Positions 35,001-44,200 of a stretch of DNA of 64,000 nt are shown piece by piece. The stretch comes from Solirubrobacter deserti (GTDB taxonomy: Bacteria; Actinomycetota; Thermoleophilia; Solirubrobacterales; Solirubrobacteraceae). The notes under the pieces were generated by a model that was not told where the DNA came from, made no database searches, and was given only the letters and a program-made list of their open reading frames with translations. The position numbers and the translations under genes were made by a program. The DNA lies in assembly GCF_027587175.1 (NCBI RefSeq), contig NZ_JAPCID010000015.1, forward strand, positions 62,001 to 126,000, read 5' to 3'. Within the stretch, counting starts at the first letter, position 1, and every line of letters starts with the position of its first letter.

Positions 35001-35663
35001 GAAGCGGGCTTCGAGTGCCACTGGGAGTGCATGTACATCAACGCCGGCCACAACATCTCGATCGTCAACTCGAAGTTCCGCCAGTGCGCGATCTTCGACA
35101 TCTTCGCCACGATCTCTGGCCCGCAGGCGGGAGAGATGGGGCATCGTGACCTGACCATAGAGAACAACTGGCTGGCGGCGCCCTGGGCCGAAACGCCGAC
35201 GGGCGGAACACCCACAAGAGCCTCCGCCGTCGCGCTCTCGTGGTGTCAGAACGGGCCAGAAGTCGCCTTCGACGGCGTCCGTGTGGCGTTCAACTCGTTC
35301 GCCGCCGACACCACGCTCGAACTCGACACCAATCCCGAGTGCACCTGGAAGGACGTCGACGTCGTGGGCAATCTGATGATGTGGGACGGGTGCCATCCGG
35401 GCGACGGCTGGACGTACGCCTACAACGTCTGGTCCGACAGCCGCCGCCGCGGCACGTGCGCGGCCACCGACAGCACCATCGGCTCAGACGCCTTCCCGTA
35501 CGCAGACGCCAGTACCGACGACGAACTCGACTTCCACCTCGACCAGCAGAGCGTCGCTGACGACCATGTCCCGGCGGTGGCGGGCTGCCCTGCGAAGGAC
35601 ATCGACGGACAACCCCGACCGGCGGCCGGTAGTCGCTGCGACGCGGGCGCCGACGAGCGTTGA
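32043..35663 (+). CDS. Secreted FN3/beta-helix surface protein with WGVxVD N-terminal domain (protein B)
   Basis: 1206 residues. A signal peptide (about 1-38, LVALVAASALFAASAQA) is followed by an unrecognised 190-residue domain shared with proteins C and D (TWGVQVDAAL, RAVGMTLVAAPG, LDLAVLPTGSGAQAAL). Then an FN3-like domain, a Pro/Thr linker, a chitobiase/PKD-like domain, and four FN3 domains, each opening D(T/K)xPPxxP. The C-terminal right-handed beta-helix (about 800-1206) starts ATLFVSPTGSDQNECTRAAP and ends DIDGQPRPAAGSRCDAGADER. The beta-helix is the most divergent of the four. ATG 32043 is set by the TACGGT box. Probably exported and surface-retained; lyase or binding activity is inference. 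Confidence 0.83.
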   Translation: MRGWMCLHGSTPARLGGWLVALVAASALFAASAQAAPSAPDALPQTWGVQVDAALARALDRPVLRQLRAVGMTLVAAPGLDAATGRRLTSLAQREKLPLIQPLGGGAEACVQHKLAEPGHRCAVAAASPAAARALAAGGDADLVVVSASTGSGLNAGASRVMAVVPLRGSGYRAATWRREINAARSADGLDLAVLPTGSGAQAALIRYLKQLRPLARGDRSAPTRPATPLVVPSGGGGLAVSWSAVKDAVAYAVYLDGRRTSTVASPGVQLPSLACTPHLVEVDAVDKAGNRSAKAFATATPSGCGIAAPPSPISILPGPPAPGMPTPTPTATAAPTPETTITSGPSGPTNRADASFTFTATVPGATFECRLDTPAGAGTFSPCTSPRSYATNVDGDYTFVVRAVDAAGNPDPTPATRTFTVQTTPSDTQPPTTPGQLGYGTRSQTSVQIEWEASTDSVGVAGYRVFRDSTLVGTTQALTFTYSLLTCGTSYSLGVEALDGAGNVSQRATIVVGTDDCPDTSPPTAPARLRALSVGETSIRLAWEPSIDDIGVTGYYVYRGGSLVDATTGTEIEMSNLQCGAPVEVGIVARDAAENLSQRNTVTVSTAECSDKTPPSSPAGLKLIEATPELVSIAWDPSTDDVGVTGYRVYIDGRLTDTVDGTSAILPVPACDTAYQVAVEARDAAGNGSVKATLAVRSAICPDTSPPTPPRSLRATASTETTVTLVWDAGTDDRGVAEYRLHRNGVRVTSTSGTSATVTGLKCGTTYEVGVVSADAAGNTSASTVVSASTSNCTSPEPEPATLFVSPTGSDQNECTRAAPCAGFDRAFRISKPGDVVEVASGRYGSQIIKQAPGHENGPDILFRPAKGARVVLDELAFGSDETGPDHIAVRGMEMSVKATEPGVGNQVGIYVGPGSTFITLDDMDAGSVHAWLVDHLTVRGGDYGPCHVVAPITQTCGNSKLDLATNVTIDGATFHDYRFDETCFEAGFECHWECMYINAGHNISIVNSKFRQCAIFDIFATISGPQAGEMGHRDLTIENNWLAAPWAETPTGGTPTRASAVALSWCQNGPEVAFDGVRVAFNSFAADTTLELDTNPECTWKDVDVVGNLMMWDGCHPGDGWTYAYNVWSDSRRRGTCAATDSTIGSDAFPYADASTDDELDFHLDQQSVADDHVPAVAGCPAKDIDGQPRPAAGSRCDAGADER

Positions 35664-35719
35664 TGTCCACGCCCGGCAGAGGTCGCGAAGACAACTGTTC
35701 GGACGTCGAGGAGATTGCG

Positions 35720-35748
35720 TTGGCGAGCCGCTGGTCCAGGACTATGTT
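35720..35748 (+). promoter_or_regulatory. Promoter of the GT2/GT4/FkbM operon
   Basis: TTGGCG (35720-35725), a 17-nt spacer and TATGTT (35743-35748) make a good vegetative promoter. ATG 35758 follows 9 nt after the -10 box, so the transcript has no or almost no leader. Confidence 0.55.
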
Positions 35749-35757
35749 CCGAACAGG

Positions 35758-36732
35758 ATGAATGTGGACGAACGACGGCCGCGGGTAAGCGTCATCACGC
35801 CGGTGCGCAACGGCGCGAAGGACATCGCCGAGCTCCTCGCGTGCTTGGAGCACCAGACCTTGAACCGCGCGGACTTCGAGATCGTGATCGGCGACGACGG
35901 CTCTACAGACGGTGGCACGACCGGCATCGAGACGCCGGACGGCCATGTGCGGGTCGCGTTCGGCCCGCCCCGCAACTCCTACGCCACCCGCAACATGGCC
36001 GTCGCGGCCTCGCGCGGCGAGGTGCTCGCGTTCTGCGACGCTGACTGCCGGCCCGAGCCGGACTGGCTGGAGCGCGGTCTCGCAGCGCTCGAGGGCACCG
36101 ACCTTGCCGCCGGACGCTTCCGCTTCACGCTTCCGGAGCGCATCACCGCCTGGACCTTGATCGACATGGACGGCTCGAAGGACCACGAGCATTCCGTGCG
36201 GCTGGGCCTCGCCGAAACCGCCAACCTCTTCTGCCTGCGGGCCACGTTCGACCGCCTCGGCGGCCTCGACGGCTCCATCAAGGAGTACGGCGACTACGAG
36301 TTCTCCGAGCGTGCCGTCGCGGCCGGCGCCCGTCTGACCTATGCCGGCGACGCCGTCGTCTGGCATCCGACGCGTGACGAGGGCAAGCCGTTGCTGCGCG
36401 CTCTGTGGAAGTACAACCGCGGCTACGCGGTCCACGCCGGCCGCGCCGGAACGGTGGCCGACGGCATCAAGCTGCGCGAGTGGGTGCCCGTGGTGCAGAC
36501 GTACCGCTCGCGGCGTCGCTTCGGCCGCTCCATCGGCCCCGACCGGCGGTGGATGCGCGACAACGACGTCCACCCGTCGCCGGTGCTCACATTGCAGTCG
36601 CTGCCGATCCTGTACATCGTCGTCCCGTACCTGCGATGCGCGGCCCAGCTTGCCGGCTGGCTCGAGGGACGCCGGATGCGGGGCACGAGTGGCCCGGTGA
36701 GGGTGGCCGATGAACTCGTCGACACCGCCTAG
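35758..36732 (+). CDS. Family 2 glycosyltransferase
   Basis: 324 residues, GT-A fold: VSVITPVRNGAKDIAELLAC, VIGDDGSTDGGT and a DAD metal site (VLAFCDADCRPEPDWLE). The C-terminal half has FDRLGGLDGSIKEYGDYEFS, the acceptor/catalytic Glu-Asp region, and ends in a hydrophobic stretch (LPILYIVVPYLRCAAQLAGWL) that may tether it to the membrane. ATG 35758 is chosen over the longer frame, which overlaps the end of protein B. The next gene overlaps it by 23 bp. Confidence 0.85.
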   Translation: MNVDERRPRVSVITPVRNGAKDIAELLACLEHQTLNRADFEIVIGDDGSTDGGTTGIETPDGHVRVAFGPPRNSYATRNMAVAASRGEVLAFCDADCRPEPDWLERGLAALEGTDLAAGRFRFTLPERITAWTLIDMDGSKDHEHSVRLGLAETANLFCLRATFDRLGGLDGSIKEYGDYEFSERAVAAGARLTYAGDAVVWHPTRDEGKPLLRALWKYNRGYAVHAGRAGTVADGIKLREWVPVVQTYRSRRRFGRSIGPDRRWMRDNDVHPSPVLTLQSLPILYIVVPYLRCAAQLAGWLEGRRMRGTSGPVRVADELVDTA

Positions 36733-37933
36733 TGCCATGACGCAAGCTTCCGCCACTGCCGGCCGCGGCGTGCGCGTGCTGCACAGCTTCCCGCATCGCC
36801 TCGGCGCGGGCCGGATCTGCGACACGGCCTTCTACGAGGTCGCGGGCGCGGCGAACGCCGGCGCCGACGTCACGGTGATGCCTGCCTCGCTCGCCCGAAC
36901 CGTGCCCGACGGCGTCACCGTCCGCCCGACGCTCGCCCGCGGCTCGGTCCGAGTGCCCTATCGCGTGATCGGGGAGCTTCGGGCGCTGCGCGCGCACGAT
37001 CACATCGTGGCCCGCCGCCTCGCCCGCTCCCGGCAGCGTCCCGACGTCGTCCACGTCTGGCCGCTCGGCGCGCTGCGGACGCTCGAGGTCGCCAAGCGCC
37101 TCGGGATCCCGACCGTGCTCGAGCGCCCCAATACCCACACGCGGTACGCGTACGAGACCGTCCGCGCCGAGTGCGAGCGTCTCGGCGTGCCGCTTCCCGC
37201 CGATCACGAGCACGCGTTCAACGAGACGGTGCTGCGGATCGAGGAAGCCGAGTACGACCTCGCCGACCACCTGCTGTGCCCGTCGGACTTCGTCGCCGGG
37301 ACGTTCGAGCGCGCGGGCTATTCGCCCGACCGGCTCGTGCGGCACCTCTACGGTTACGACCCCGCGGTCTTCACTCCCGGCGAGCCGCCTGCTCCCGGAC
37401 AACCGCTGCGGATGCTGTACGTCGGTGTGGCTGCGGTCCGCAAGGGACTGCACTTCGCGCTCGAGGCGTGGCTACGGTCCCCCGCGTCGAGTTCCGGCAC
37501 CTTCACCGTCGCCGGCGATCTGCTCCCCGCCTACGGGGAGAAGCTGAAGGACCAGCTCGCACACCCCAGCGTCCAGGTGCTCGGCCACCGCAGCGACATC
37601 CCCGAGCTGATGCGCTTGCACGACGTGCTCGTGCTCCCGAGCATCGAGGAAGGCTCCGCGCTGGTTTGCAACGAGGCGATCGGCAGCGGCTGTGTGCCGC
37701 TCGTGTCCGACGCCGCCAGCGGCGTCTGCCATCACGAGGTCAACGCGCTCGTGCATCCCGTGCGCGACGTCGACGCGCTCGCCGCGCACATCACAGCGGT
37801 GAACGCCGACCGCGGGCTGCTGCGCGCGCTGCGCGAGCAGGGCCTGGCGCACGCCGCCGACATCACCTGGAGCGCGGCCGGACGGCGTCTCGCTGATATC
37901 TACTCGGAGGTCGCTCTTGTCCCCGCTCGCTGA
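36710..37933 (+). CDS. GT4-type (group 1) glycosyltransferase
   Basis: 407 residues, GT-B fold. The N-terminal acceptor domain starts VRVLHSFPHRLGAGRICDT. The donor-binding half has LRMLYVGVAAVRKGLHFALEAW, VQVLGHRSDIPELMRLHDVLVLPS and the EX7E-like IEEGSALVCNEAIGSGC, typical of GT4 enzymes. The ATG at 36710 has GAGGG upstream and overlaps the GT2 by 23 bp; ATG 36737 is an alternative. The end overlaps the FkbM gene by 17 bp. Confidence 0.85.
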   Translation: MNSSTPPSAMTQASATAGRGVRVLHSFPHRLGAGRICDTAFYEVAGAANAGADVTVMPASLARTVPDGVTVRPTLARGSVRVPYRVIGELRALRAHDHIVARRLARSRQRPDVVHVWPLGALRTLEVAKRLGIPTVLERPNTHTRYAYETVRAECERLGVPLPADHEHAFNETVLRIEEAEYDLADHLLCPSDFVAGTFERAGYSPDRLVRHLYGYDPAVFTPGEPPAPGQPLRMLYVGVAAVRKGLHFALEAWLRSPASSSGTFTVAGDLLPAYGEKLKDQLAHPSVQVLGHRSDIPELMRLHDVLVLPSIEEGSALVCNEAIGSGCVPLVSDAASGVCHHEVNALVHPVRDVDALAAHITAVNADRGLLRALREQGLAHAADITWSAAGRRLADIYSEVALVPAR

Positions 37934-38732
37934 TCACAAGGTCGGGCAGCACGCTTCGACGCTGCTCACCTACGGACGCGAGGCGCGCACGCCGCGCGAC
38001 TTCTGGCGCGTGCTGCGGGTCCGCCTGAGCCAGAGCAAGCTCGGTCCGGTCGTCTGCCGGCGGCCGATCGCGGTGGACGTCAACCTGCGAAGCCTGGGCC
38101 GCGTCCGCCTGCGCAGCCACACGTCCGACGTCGTCGTGCTCGGCGAGTTGATCGAAGGCGGCTCCTACGAGCCACTCGCCGCCGCGGCGGGTGAGCCCGT
38201 GCGCACGATCGTCGACCTGGGTGCCAACACGGGTCTCGCGGCACGCTGGCTGCTCGGGCGTTTCCCCGGCGCGCGGATCGCAGCCGTGGAGCCTGAGGAC
38301 GGCAACCTGTCCGTGCTGCGCCGCAATCTCGAGCCGATCGGCTCCGCCGCCCACGTAGTCGGCGCGTGCATCGGCGCCACACCGCGACGCGTCGTGATGG
38401 TGGGCGCCCGCGAGGACGGCTTCCGCATGTCCGACGACAGCGACGGCACGACGGACGTGGTGACGATGGAGCACGTGCTCGAGACGCTCGAGGCCGACCG
38501 CGTCGATCTGCTGAAGGTCGACATCGAGGGCGCGGAAGAAGAGCTGTTCGACCACTGCGGCGGATGGATCCACCGCGTCGGCGTCGTGTCGGTCGAGTGC
38601 CATCACCCGTTCACGGCCGATTCGCTGCTCGAGCGGCTCGAGCGCCACGGCGCTCAGCCCGAGGCGCTGTCGATCGAGCGCACGCCACTTGGATACGACA
38701 TGGCGCTGGTGCGCATCGGCGCGCGCGTCTGA
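37917..38732 (+). CDS. FkbM-family methyltransferase
   Basis: 271 residues. The SAM-binding site TIVDLGANTGLAARWLLGRF with AAVEPEDGNL, and a later VDLLKVDIEGAEEELF, are FkbM signatures. These enzymes O-methylate sugars or polyketides, so methyl-capping of a residue in the polysaccharide is likely. The TTG at 37917 has CGGAGG 6 nt upstream and overlaps the GT4 gene by 17 bp. Its stop is only 4 bp from the convergent protein C stop; GAGCGC-TCA-GCGCTC (38731-38745) spans both. Confidence 0.8.
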   Translation: MSPLADHKVGQHASTLLTYGREARTPRDFWRVLRVRLSQSKLGPVVCRRPIAVDVNLRSLGRVRLRSHTSDVVVLGELIEGGSYEPLAAAAGEPVRTIVDLGANTGLAARWLLGRFPGARIAAVEPEDGNLSVLRRNLEPIGSAAHVVGACIGATPRRVVMVGAREDGFRMSDDSDGTTDVVTMEHVLETLEADRVDLLKVDIEGAEEELFDHCGGWIHRVGVVSVECHHPFTADSLLERLERHGAQPEALSIERTPLGYDMALVRIGARV

Positions 38733-38736
38733 GCGC

Positions 38737-41136
38737 TCAGCGCTCGTCCGCGCCGGCGTCGCAGCCCGTCGCCGGCCGGGGCTGACCGTCGATGTCCCGC
38801 TCCGGGCACTCGGCGGCGACGAAGCCGTCCAGCGGCCCGCGCGGACCCTTGAGATGCGCGTCGGGTGCTGTCGCGGAGTTGCTGGCGACCAGCGGGTCGA
38901 GCGCCGTCGCGGCCACGCCAAGCGTGCGAGCGTCGCGAGCGCACGTGACCGCCCCCCCGTAGAACACCTCGTTCACCGACGTCGGCGGGAGCTCCCATGC
39001 GCCGTCGGCTCCGCACGAAGACTGCGCGCTGTTCCCCAGTCGGACATTGCCGGAGAGCGTGACTCCCGGATTGCCCTGGGTGCATCCGCCGCTGCTGTCG
39101 AACCCGGCCCCGCCCAGGAACGTGTTGTGGCGGATCACGACGTCGGTCAGGTCAACGCCGCCGTAGAGGTTGCAGTGACCGCTGATGCCGAAGGCGAAGT
39201 CCGCGCGGCCGCCACACGGCGGCGATGAGCTGTCGCACGTCGTCGTGAACACGTTGTTCTCGATCACCACGTTCGTGTAGCCGTAGTCGGCCTCGAACGT
39301 CCCGCCGCCGTTGGCGTACGTGAAGAAGATGTTCCCGCCGTTGGCGCAGTTGACGAACGTGTTGCCGCGGATGGTCAGGTTCCTCGGGTAGGAGACGTAC
39401 ATGCACTCCCAGTGCGGATCGTTGGAGCCGCCGCCGGTGTATAGCGAGTCGTCGGTTCCGAAGTCGTGGATCAGGTTGCCCTCGACCACGTGTCCCTCGT
39501 TGTAACCCGTGCAGGCGCGGTCGGCGCCGAGCGCGAGCCCCGGCTCGCAGTACTCGATCGAGCCGTTGTCGCAGTCGTTGCCGCCGGCGTCTTCGTCGAC
39601 CGCATCGCACGGGCCGATGTCGTTGTCGCGGATGGTGACGTTGGTCGAGTTCTCGATCTTCCACCCCCCGACGTCGGTGCCCTGCACCGTGACCGACGAG
39701 GACTGCCCACCGGCGTTTCCGCCTCCGATCACCTCGAGCGGGTACTGGTTGCGAGGCGAACCGCTGTTCGGGATGGTCGACGTGACGAGCCGCGCGCCCA
39801 CTCCGTTGCGGGCTCCACCACCGCCGAGATGCACACGCGCGGCGCTCTCGAACATCAGCGCGCCGTTGAGCACCATGGCCTCACCGATCACGACCCACAG
39901 CTTGCAGTCCGCGGCGCGCCCGTTGTCGCCGGTCACGTGCTGCTCCGGGTAGGTCCCTCCCTTGATGAGCACCAGGTCGCCCGCCTGGCACACGTCGTTC
40001 GCGGCGTCGAGCGAGCCACATGCGGCTGCGTCATCGTATGGTGCGGGCGCCGCCCGCCGCGCGCACGAGCCGCCGCTGGCGTCGACCCAGAGGTTCGCCG
40101 CGGTCGTAGCACCCGGGTCCGCGGCGGCCGTCGCCGGCGCCGCACATCCCTCGGCGGCGACTCGCACGGACGTCTTCGGCGACCGGTTCCCAACCGCGTC
40201 GACGGCATCGACCTCCAGCAGGTGCGGCGCGCACCGCAGGCCGGTGAGCGTCGTGGCGGCCGTGCTCACGCTGCGTATGTATGCGCCGTCCCGGTACAGG
40301 CCGTAGCGCACGACCCGCCGGTCGTCGCTTGAGCGCGTCCAGCGCACGTCGGCGGAGCGGCGATCTGCCCGCGCGATCGAGACTCGGGTCGGCGCGGACG
40401 GCGCGCGACGGTCAGCGCCACGTTGGCTCGCCGTCAATGCGCGCGTGAACCGATCCAGTGCGGCGCCGCGGTGATTGCCCACGGGCCGGACCACCAGGTC
40501 AAGGTTGGAGCTCTGCTGGGCGGTCCGCACCGCAGCGCGCCAGCGGTGGGCGCTGTAGCCGGTCGAGCGCAAGTCGACGACTCCGGCGACGCGGACGCCG
40601 TCACGCCCACGCAACCGGCGGAACGCCGCGGTGCTGCCCGCGTGCACGAGGATGAGATCAACCGCACCGCGCTCGGCCAATATCCCGGCGTTGCTAACCG
40701 ACGTGGCGCGCACTCCACAGCGCAGGCCGGGAGCAGTGGCCTTGTCTGCCGTGCAGACGGCGCTGGCTTCGGCACTGACCGGCGCGATCACCGGCAGGCG
40801 CCATCGTCGGGCGCGCTTGACGAGCCGTACTTGTTCCTGCGCCGTCAAGCGACCGGGCGGGACGATCAGGGTCATCCCGACCGCCCGCATGCCTGCTGCG
40901 CGCTTGCCGTCGAGCGCCTGCAACGTCTCCCCATCCACCTCAACGCCCCAGAGCTGTGGCATTGCCTTCGGCGCCGTTGGAAGCGAGGCCGGAGTGACCG
41001 GCGCGGTGGCGGCGACGCGGGTTCCGAGGAACATCAAGCAGGCCGCGGCCAGAACGATCCGGCCGAGGACCCCGAGACGGCTCCGGCGAGGTTTCATCGC
41101 GTGGCGGTCGCGGTCGTCGGACGCCGGCGCGGCCAT
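38737..41136 (-). CDS. Secreted beta-helix surface protein with WGVxVD N-terminal domain (protein C)
   Basis: 799 residues. Signal peptide (LGRIVLAAACLMFLGTRVAATA), the shared unrecognised domain (about 55-235: QLWGVEVDGETLQALDG, RAVGMTLIVPPG, LDLVVRPVGNHRGAALDRF), one FN3 domain, and the beta-helix (about 350-799) opening NLWVDASGGSCARRAAP and ending DIDGQPRPATGCDAGADER. The beta-helix protein is close to those of A and D, but its codons are uniformly GC-rich, unlike the shared 760-bp segment in A and D. A TACGGT box 6 nt before ATG 41136 supports that start; ATG 41097 is a shorter option. Confidence 0.83.
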   Translation of the reverse strand: MAAPASDDRDRHAMKPRRSRLGVLGRIVLAAACLMFLGTRVAATAPVTPASLPTAPKAMPQLWGVEVDGETLQALDGKRAAGMRAVGMTLIVPPGRLTAQEQVRLVKRARRWRLPVIAPVSAEASAVCTADKATAPGLRCGVRATSVSNAGILAERGAVDLILVHAGSTAAFRRLRGRDGVRVAGVVDLRSTGYSAHRWRAAVRTAQQSSNLDLVVRPVGNHRGAALDRFTRALTASQRGADRRAPSAPTRVSIARADRRSADVRWTRSSDDRRVVRYGLYRDGAYIRSVSTAATTLTGLRCAPHLLEVDAVDAVGNRSPKTSVRVAAEGCAAPATAAADPGATTAANLWVDASGGSCARRAAPAPYDDAAACGSLDAANDVCQAGDLVLIKGGTYPEQHVTGDNGRAADCKLWVVIGEAMVLNGALMFESAARVHLGGGGARNGVGARLVTSTIPNSGSPRNQYPLEVIGGGNAGGQSSSVTVQGTDVGGWKIENSTNVTIRDNDIGPCDAVDEDAGGNDCDNGSIEYCEPGLALGADRACTGYNEGHVVEGNLIHDFGTDDSLYTGGGSNDPHWECMYVSYPRNLTIRGNTFVNCANGGNIFFTYANGGGTFEADYGYTNVVIENNVFTTTCDSSSPPCGGRADFAFGISGHCNLYGGVDLTDVVIRHNTFLGGAGFDSSGGCTQGNPGVTLSGNVRLGNSAQSSCGADGAWELPPTSVNEVFYGGAVTCARDARTLGVAATALDPLVASNSATAPDAHLKGPRGPLDGFVAAECPERDIDGQPRPATGCDAGADER

Positions 41137-41142
41137 GACGAA

Positions 41143-41148
41143 ACCGTA
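41143..41148 (-). promoter_or_regulatory. Probable -10 box of protein C (leaderless)
   Basis: TACGGT on the minus strand, 6 nt before ATG 41136, the same box and near-identical spacing as before protein B and the GT2 at 44.6 kb. Confidence 0.45.
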
Positions 41149-41192
41149 GCGCCGCCCGGCCGCCGGACCCCAGCCAGAGGTCCAGCAAATCC

Positions 41193-41224
41193 GTCTGGCG
41201 ACCCACCGTTGTGGGCCGCCAGAC
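41193..41224 (-). terminator. Hairpin terminator after protein D
   Basis: GTCTGGCG (41193-41200) pairs with CGCCAGAC (41217-41224), and inside it CCCAC (41202-41206) pairs with GTGGG (41211-41215) around a CGTT loop, with one A/C mismatch. It lies 9 bp past the protein D stop and separates it from protein C. The following T-run is weak. Confidence 0.65.
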
Positions 41225-41233
41225 GTGTGCTCG

Positions 41234-44200
41234 CTAGCGCTCGTCGGCGCCGGCGTCGCAGCCGGTCGCCGGCCGCGGCTGTCCGTCGATGTCGGTGGCC
41301 GGGCAGCTCGTGGCCACGAATGCGTCGAACGGGCCCGTCGAGCCCTTCAGGTGAGGATCAGGCGCAGTGTTGGAGTTCGACATCACGTGCGGGTCGATCG
41401 CCGCCTCGGCGGACCCGAGCGTCTGCGGGTTGGAGCCGCACGTCACGGCGCCGCCGTAGAACGTCTCGCGCAGCTGGCTGGGCTGTGCCGGCCAGGCGCC
41501 ATTGGCGCCGCAGGCGTTGGCGTAGTTGCGCCCGAGGCGGACGTTGCCGCTCAGGGTCACGCCCGGGTTGCCCTGCGTGCAGCCGCCGCTGATGTCAAAG
41601 CCCGACCCGCCCAAGAACGAGTTGTTCCGGATAACGACATTGCTCAGGTCCGTTCCGCCGTAGATGTTGCAGTGGCCGGAAATACCGAACGCGAAATCCA
41701 GCCGCCCACCACACGGCGCCGACGAGTTGTTGCACGTCTTGGTGAACACGTTGTTCTCGATCGTCAACCCCGTATACCCGTAATCAGCCGTAAAGCCGCC
41801 GCCCGCGTTGGAATACGTAAAGAAGATGTTCCCGCCGTTCGCGCAATTGACGAACGTGTTCCCACGAATCGTCAGATTCCGCGGATACGAGACATACATG
41901 CACTCCCAATGCGGATCATTCGACCCCCCGCCACCAAAAAACGAGTCATCAGCACCGAAATCGTGCACCAAATTGCCCTCGACCACATGCCCCTCGTTGT
42001 ACTGCGTGCAATGCGCAAACCCCGCCTCGCAGTACTCAATCGACCCGTTATCGCAATTCCCACCGCCACCATCGCTATCGATCGTGTCACACGGACCGAT
42101 GTCATTGTTGCGATACGTCACATTGTTGCTGTTGTCAATCTGCCAACCACCGAAATCAGCACCCTGCAACGTCACAAACTTCGAACCACCCGAAGCGTAG
42201 GCACCGTACTGATTGCGCTCAGAGCCACTCCCCGAAATCGTCGTGGTCACCAACCGGGCGCCGACACCATTGCGCGCACCGCCACCGTCGAGGACGAGCC
42301 GCGATGCGCCGGAGAACCCCAGGTTCCCAGAAACGCGGGCCGTCTCGCCCGTGATGACCTGCATCGTGCAGTTCGCGGAGCGTGAGTTGCCGCCGCTGAG
42401 AGTCTGTGCGCCGTAAGACCCGCCCTTGATGAGCACGATGTCGCCGTCGCGGCACGCGTCGTTGGCTGCGTCGAACGAACCGCACGCCGTGCCGTCGTTG
42501 TAGGCGGCGAGCGAGGCCTGTCGCGTGCACGAGCCGCCGTTGGGATCGACCCACAGGTTCGCGCTGTTCCCACCGACCGGCGGCGGCGAGACCGTCGGCG
42601 TGGCCGTCACGGTCGGCGTGGCCGTCACGGTCGGCGTAGCCGTCACGGTCGGCGTAGCCGTCACGGTCGGCGTAGCCGTGACCGTCGGCGCAGCCGTCGC
42701 GGTGGGCGTGGCCGTGACCGTGGGCGTGGCGGTGGCCGTAGCGGTCGGGGTCGGGGTCGGGCATGCGCTCGTGAGCGTGGTGCCCGCAGCCTCGGCGCGA
42801 TTGGACGCATTCCCGGCCGCGTCATAGGCCTCGAGCGCGAACGTGTATGACGTCGCGCAACTCAATCCTGAGAACGTGTAAGACAGCGACGTCGTCGTCC
42901 CTACCGCGACGCCGTTGCGATACAGGCGATAGCCCGCCACGCCGCGATCATCAGTCGACGCGTTCCAACGCAAGCCGACCGTCGTCTGGGTCACGCCGTT
43001 CCACGCCATCCCCTGTGGGACGCTCGGCGCCCGCGTGTCCGGCGCGACGGTGGGCGTCGGTGTCGGCGTCGGGCATGCGCTTGTGCTCGTCGTGCCCGTG
43101 GCCTCGGCCCGGTTGGACACGTTGCCAGCGGCGTCGTAGGCCTCGAGCGCGATCGTGTACCGCGTGGCGCAGGACAAGCCGGAGAAGGTGTACGACAGCG
43201 ACGACGTCGTCCCGACCGCCACGCCGTTGCGGAACAAGCGGTAGCCGGCGACGCCCGTGTTGTCCGAGGACGCGTTCCAGGCGAGGCCGATCGTGTTGGG
43301 AGTCGTCCCGGTCCAACGCATGCCCTGCGGAACGGACGGACGTTGCGTGTCGGCGGCCAACGTGCTCACCCCTCCGGAGGACGCGTCGGCCTCGGGAGCA
43401 AGCGTCGATGCGCAACCGGTCGGCGCGGCCGTCACCAGCGCCTGCGCCGACCGATTTCCCGCGGCGTCCATGGCGTCGATCGCGAGCTGATGCGTGGCGC
43501 AGCTGAGGTTCTTGAACACGGTCGACGTGCTCTGCGTGCTGCCGACGTAGCGGCCGTCGACGTAGAGCCCGTAGCCCGTGACCTTGGTGTTGTCGGTCGC
43601 GCGCGACCACTTCACCGAGACGGAGTTGAGCGCCGTGGAGGTGACACGCGCAGCGCCCGTCAGGCGCGGCGGCGTCCGGTCGGTGCTGGCGCTTGACGCG
43701 GTGACCGCGCTGAGATGGCGCGCGAGCGTGGCCTCGGCGCCCACTCCGGTCGGCTTGATCACGAGGTCCAGCACCGGGCTCTGGCGAGCGACGGCGACCG
43801 CCTTTCGCCACGAGGCAGCCGAAGTCGCGCGCTTGAGCTCAAGCACGCCGGCCACGCGGGTCGGCCCATTCGCGAGGCGCTCGAACGCGGCAAGGTTGCT
43901 CGCGTCCACGAACGTCATCGTGCGGGCATCAGAGCGCGCGATCCCGCGCACGCCCCACTTGGAGGCCGCAACAGCGAGCTTGCGCTCGTCCGCCGCGGTG
44001 AGCGACGAAGCGGCGACAAGAGTCAAGCCGCGCTTACGGAACTCTCGCCCCTCCGCGCGCGTAAGCGATGCCAGCGTGGACGCGTCCACCTCGACGCCCC
44101 AGGGTTGAGAAGAGGCCACTTGCGCAGTGCGCGCCGCGGCGTTCGCTTGGCCGACCGTCAAGGCAAGCGAACTGACGAGAACTGCGAATCCCAAAGCCAG

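Noticed and set aside
38731-38745. GAGCGC-TCA-GCGCTC hairpin as a terminator between convergent genes
   Set aside because: Only six base pairs with a three-base loop and no T-run, and it lies within both genes' ends. Too weak to call.
42593-42735. Regular 18-bp repeats as a possible CRISPR array
   Set aside because: Units are contiguous with no spacers and encode a Thr/Pro linker in frame inside protein D; the same holds for 17172-17320.
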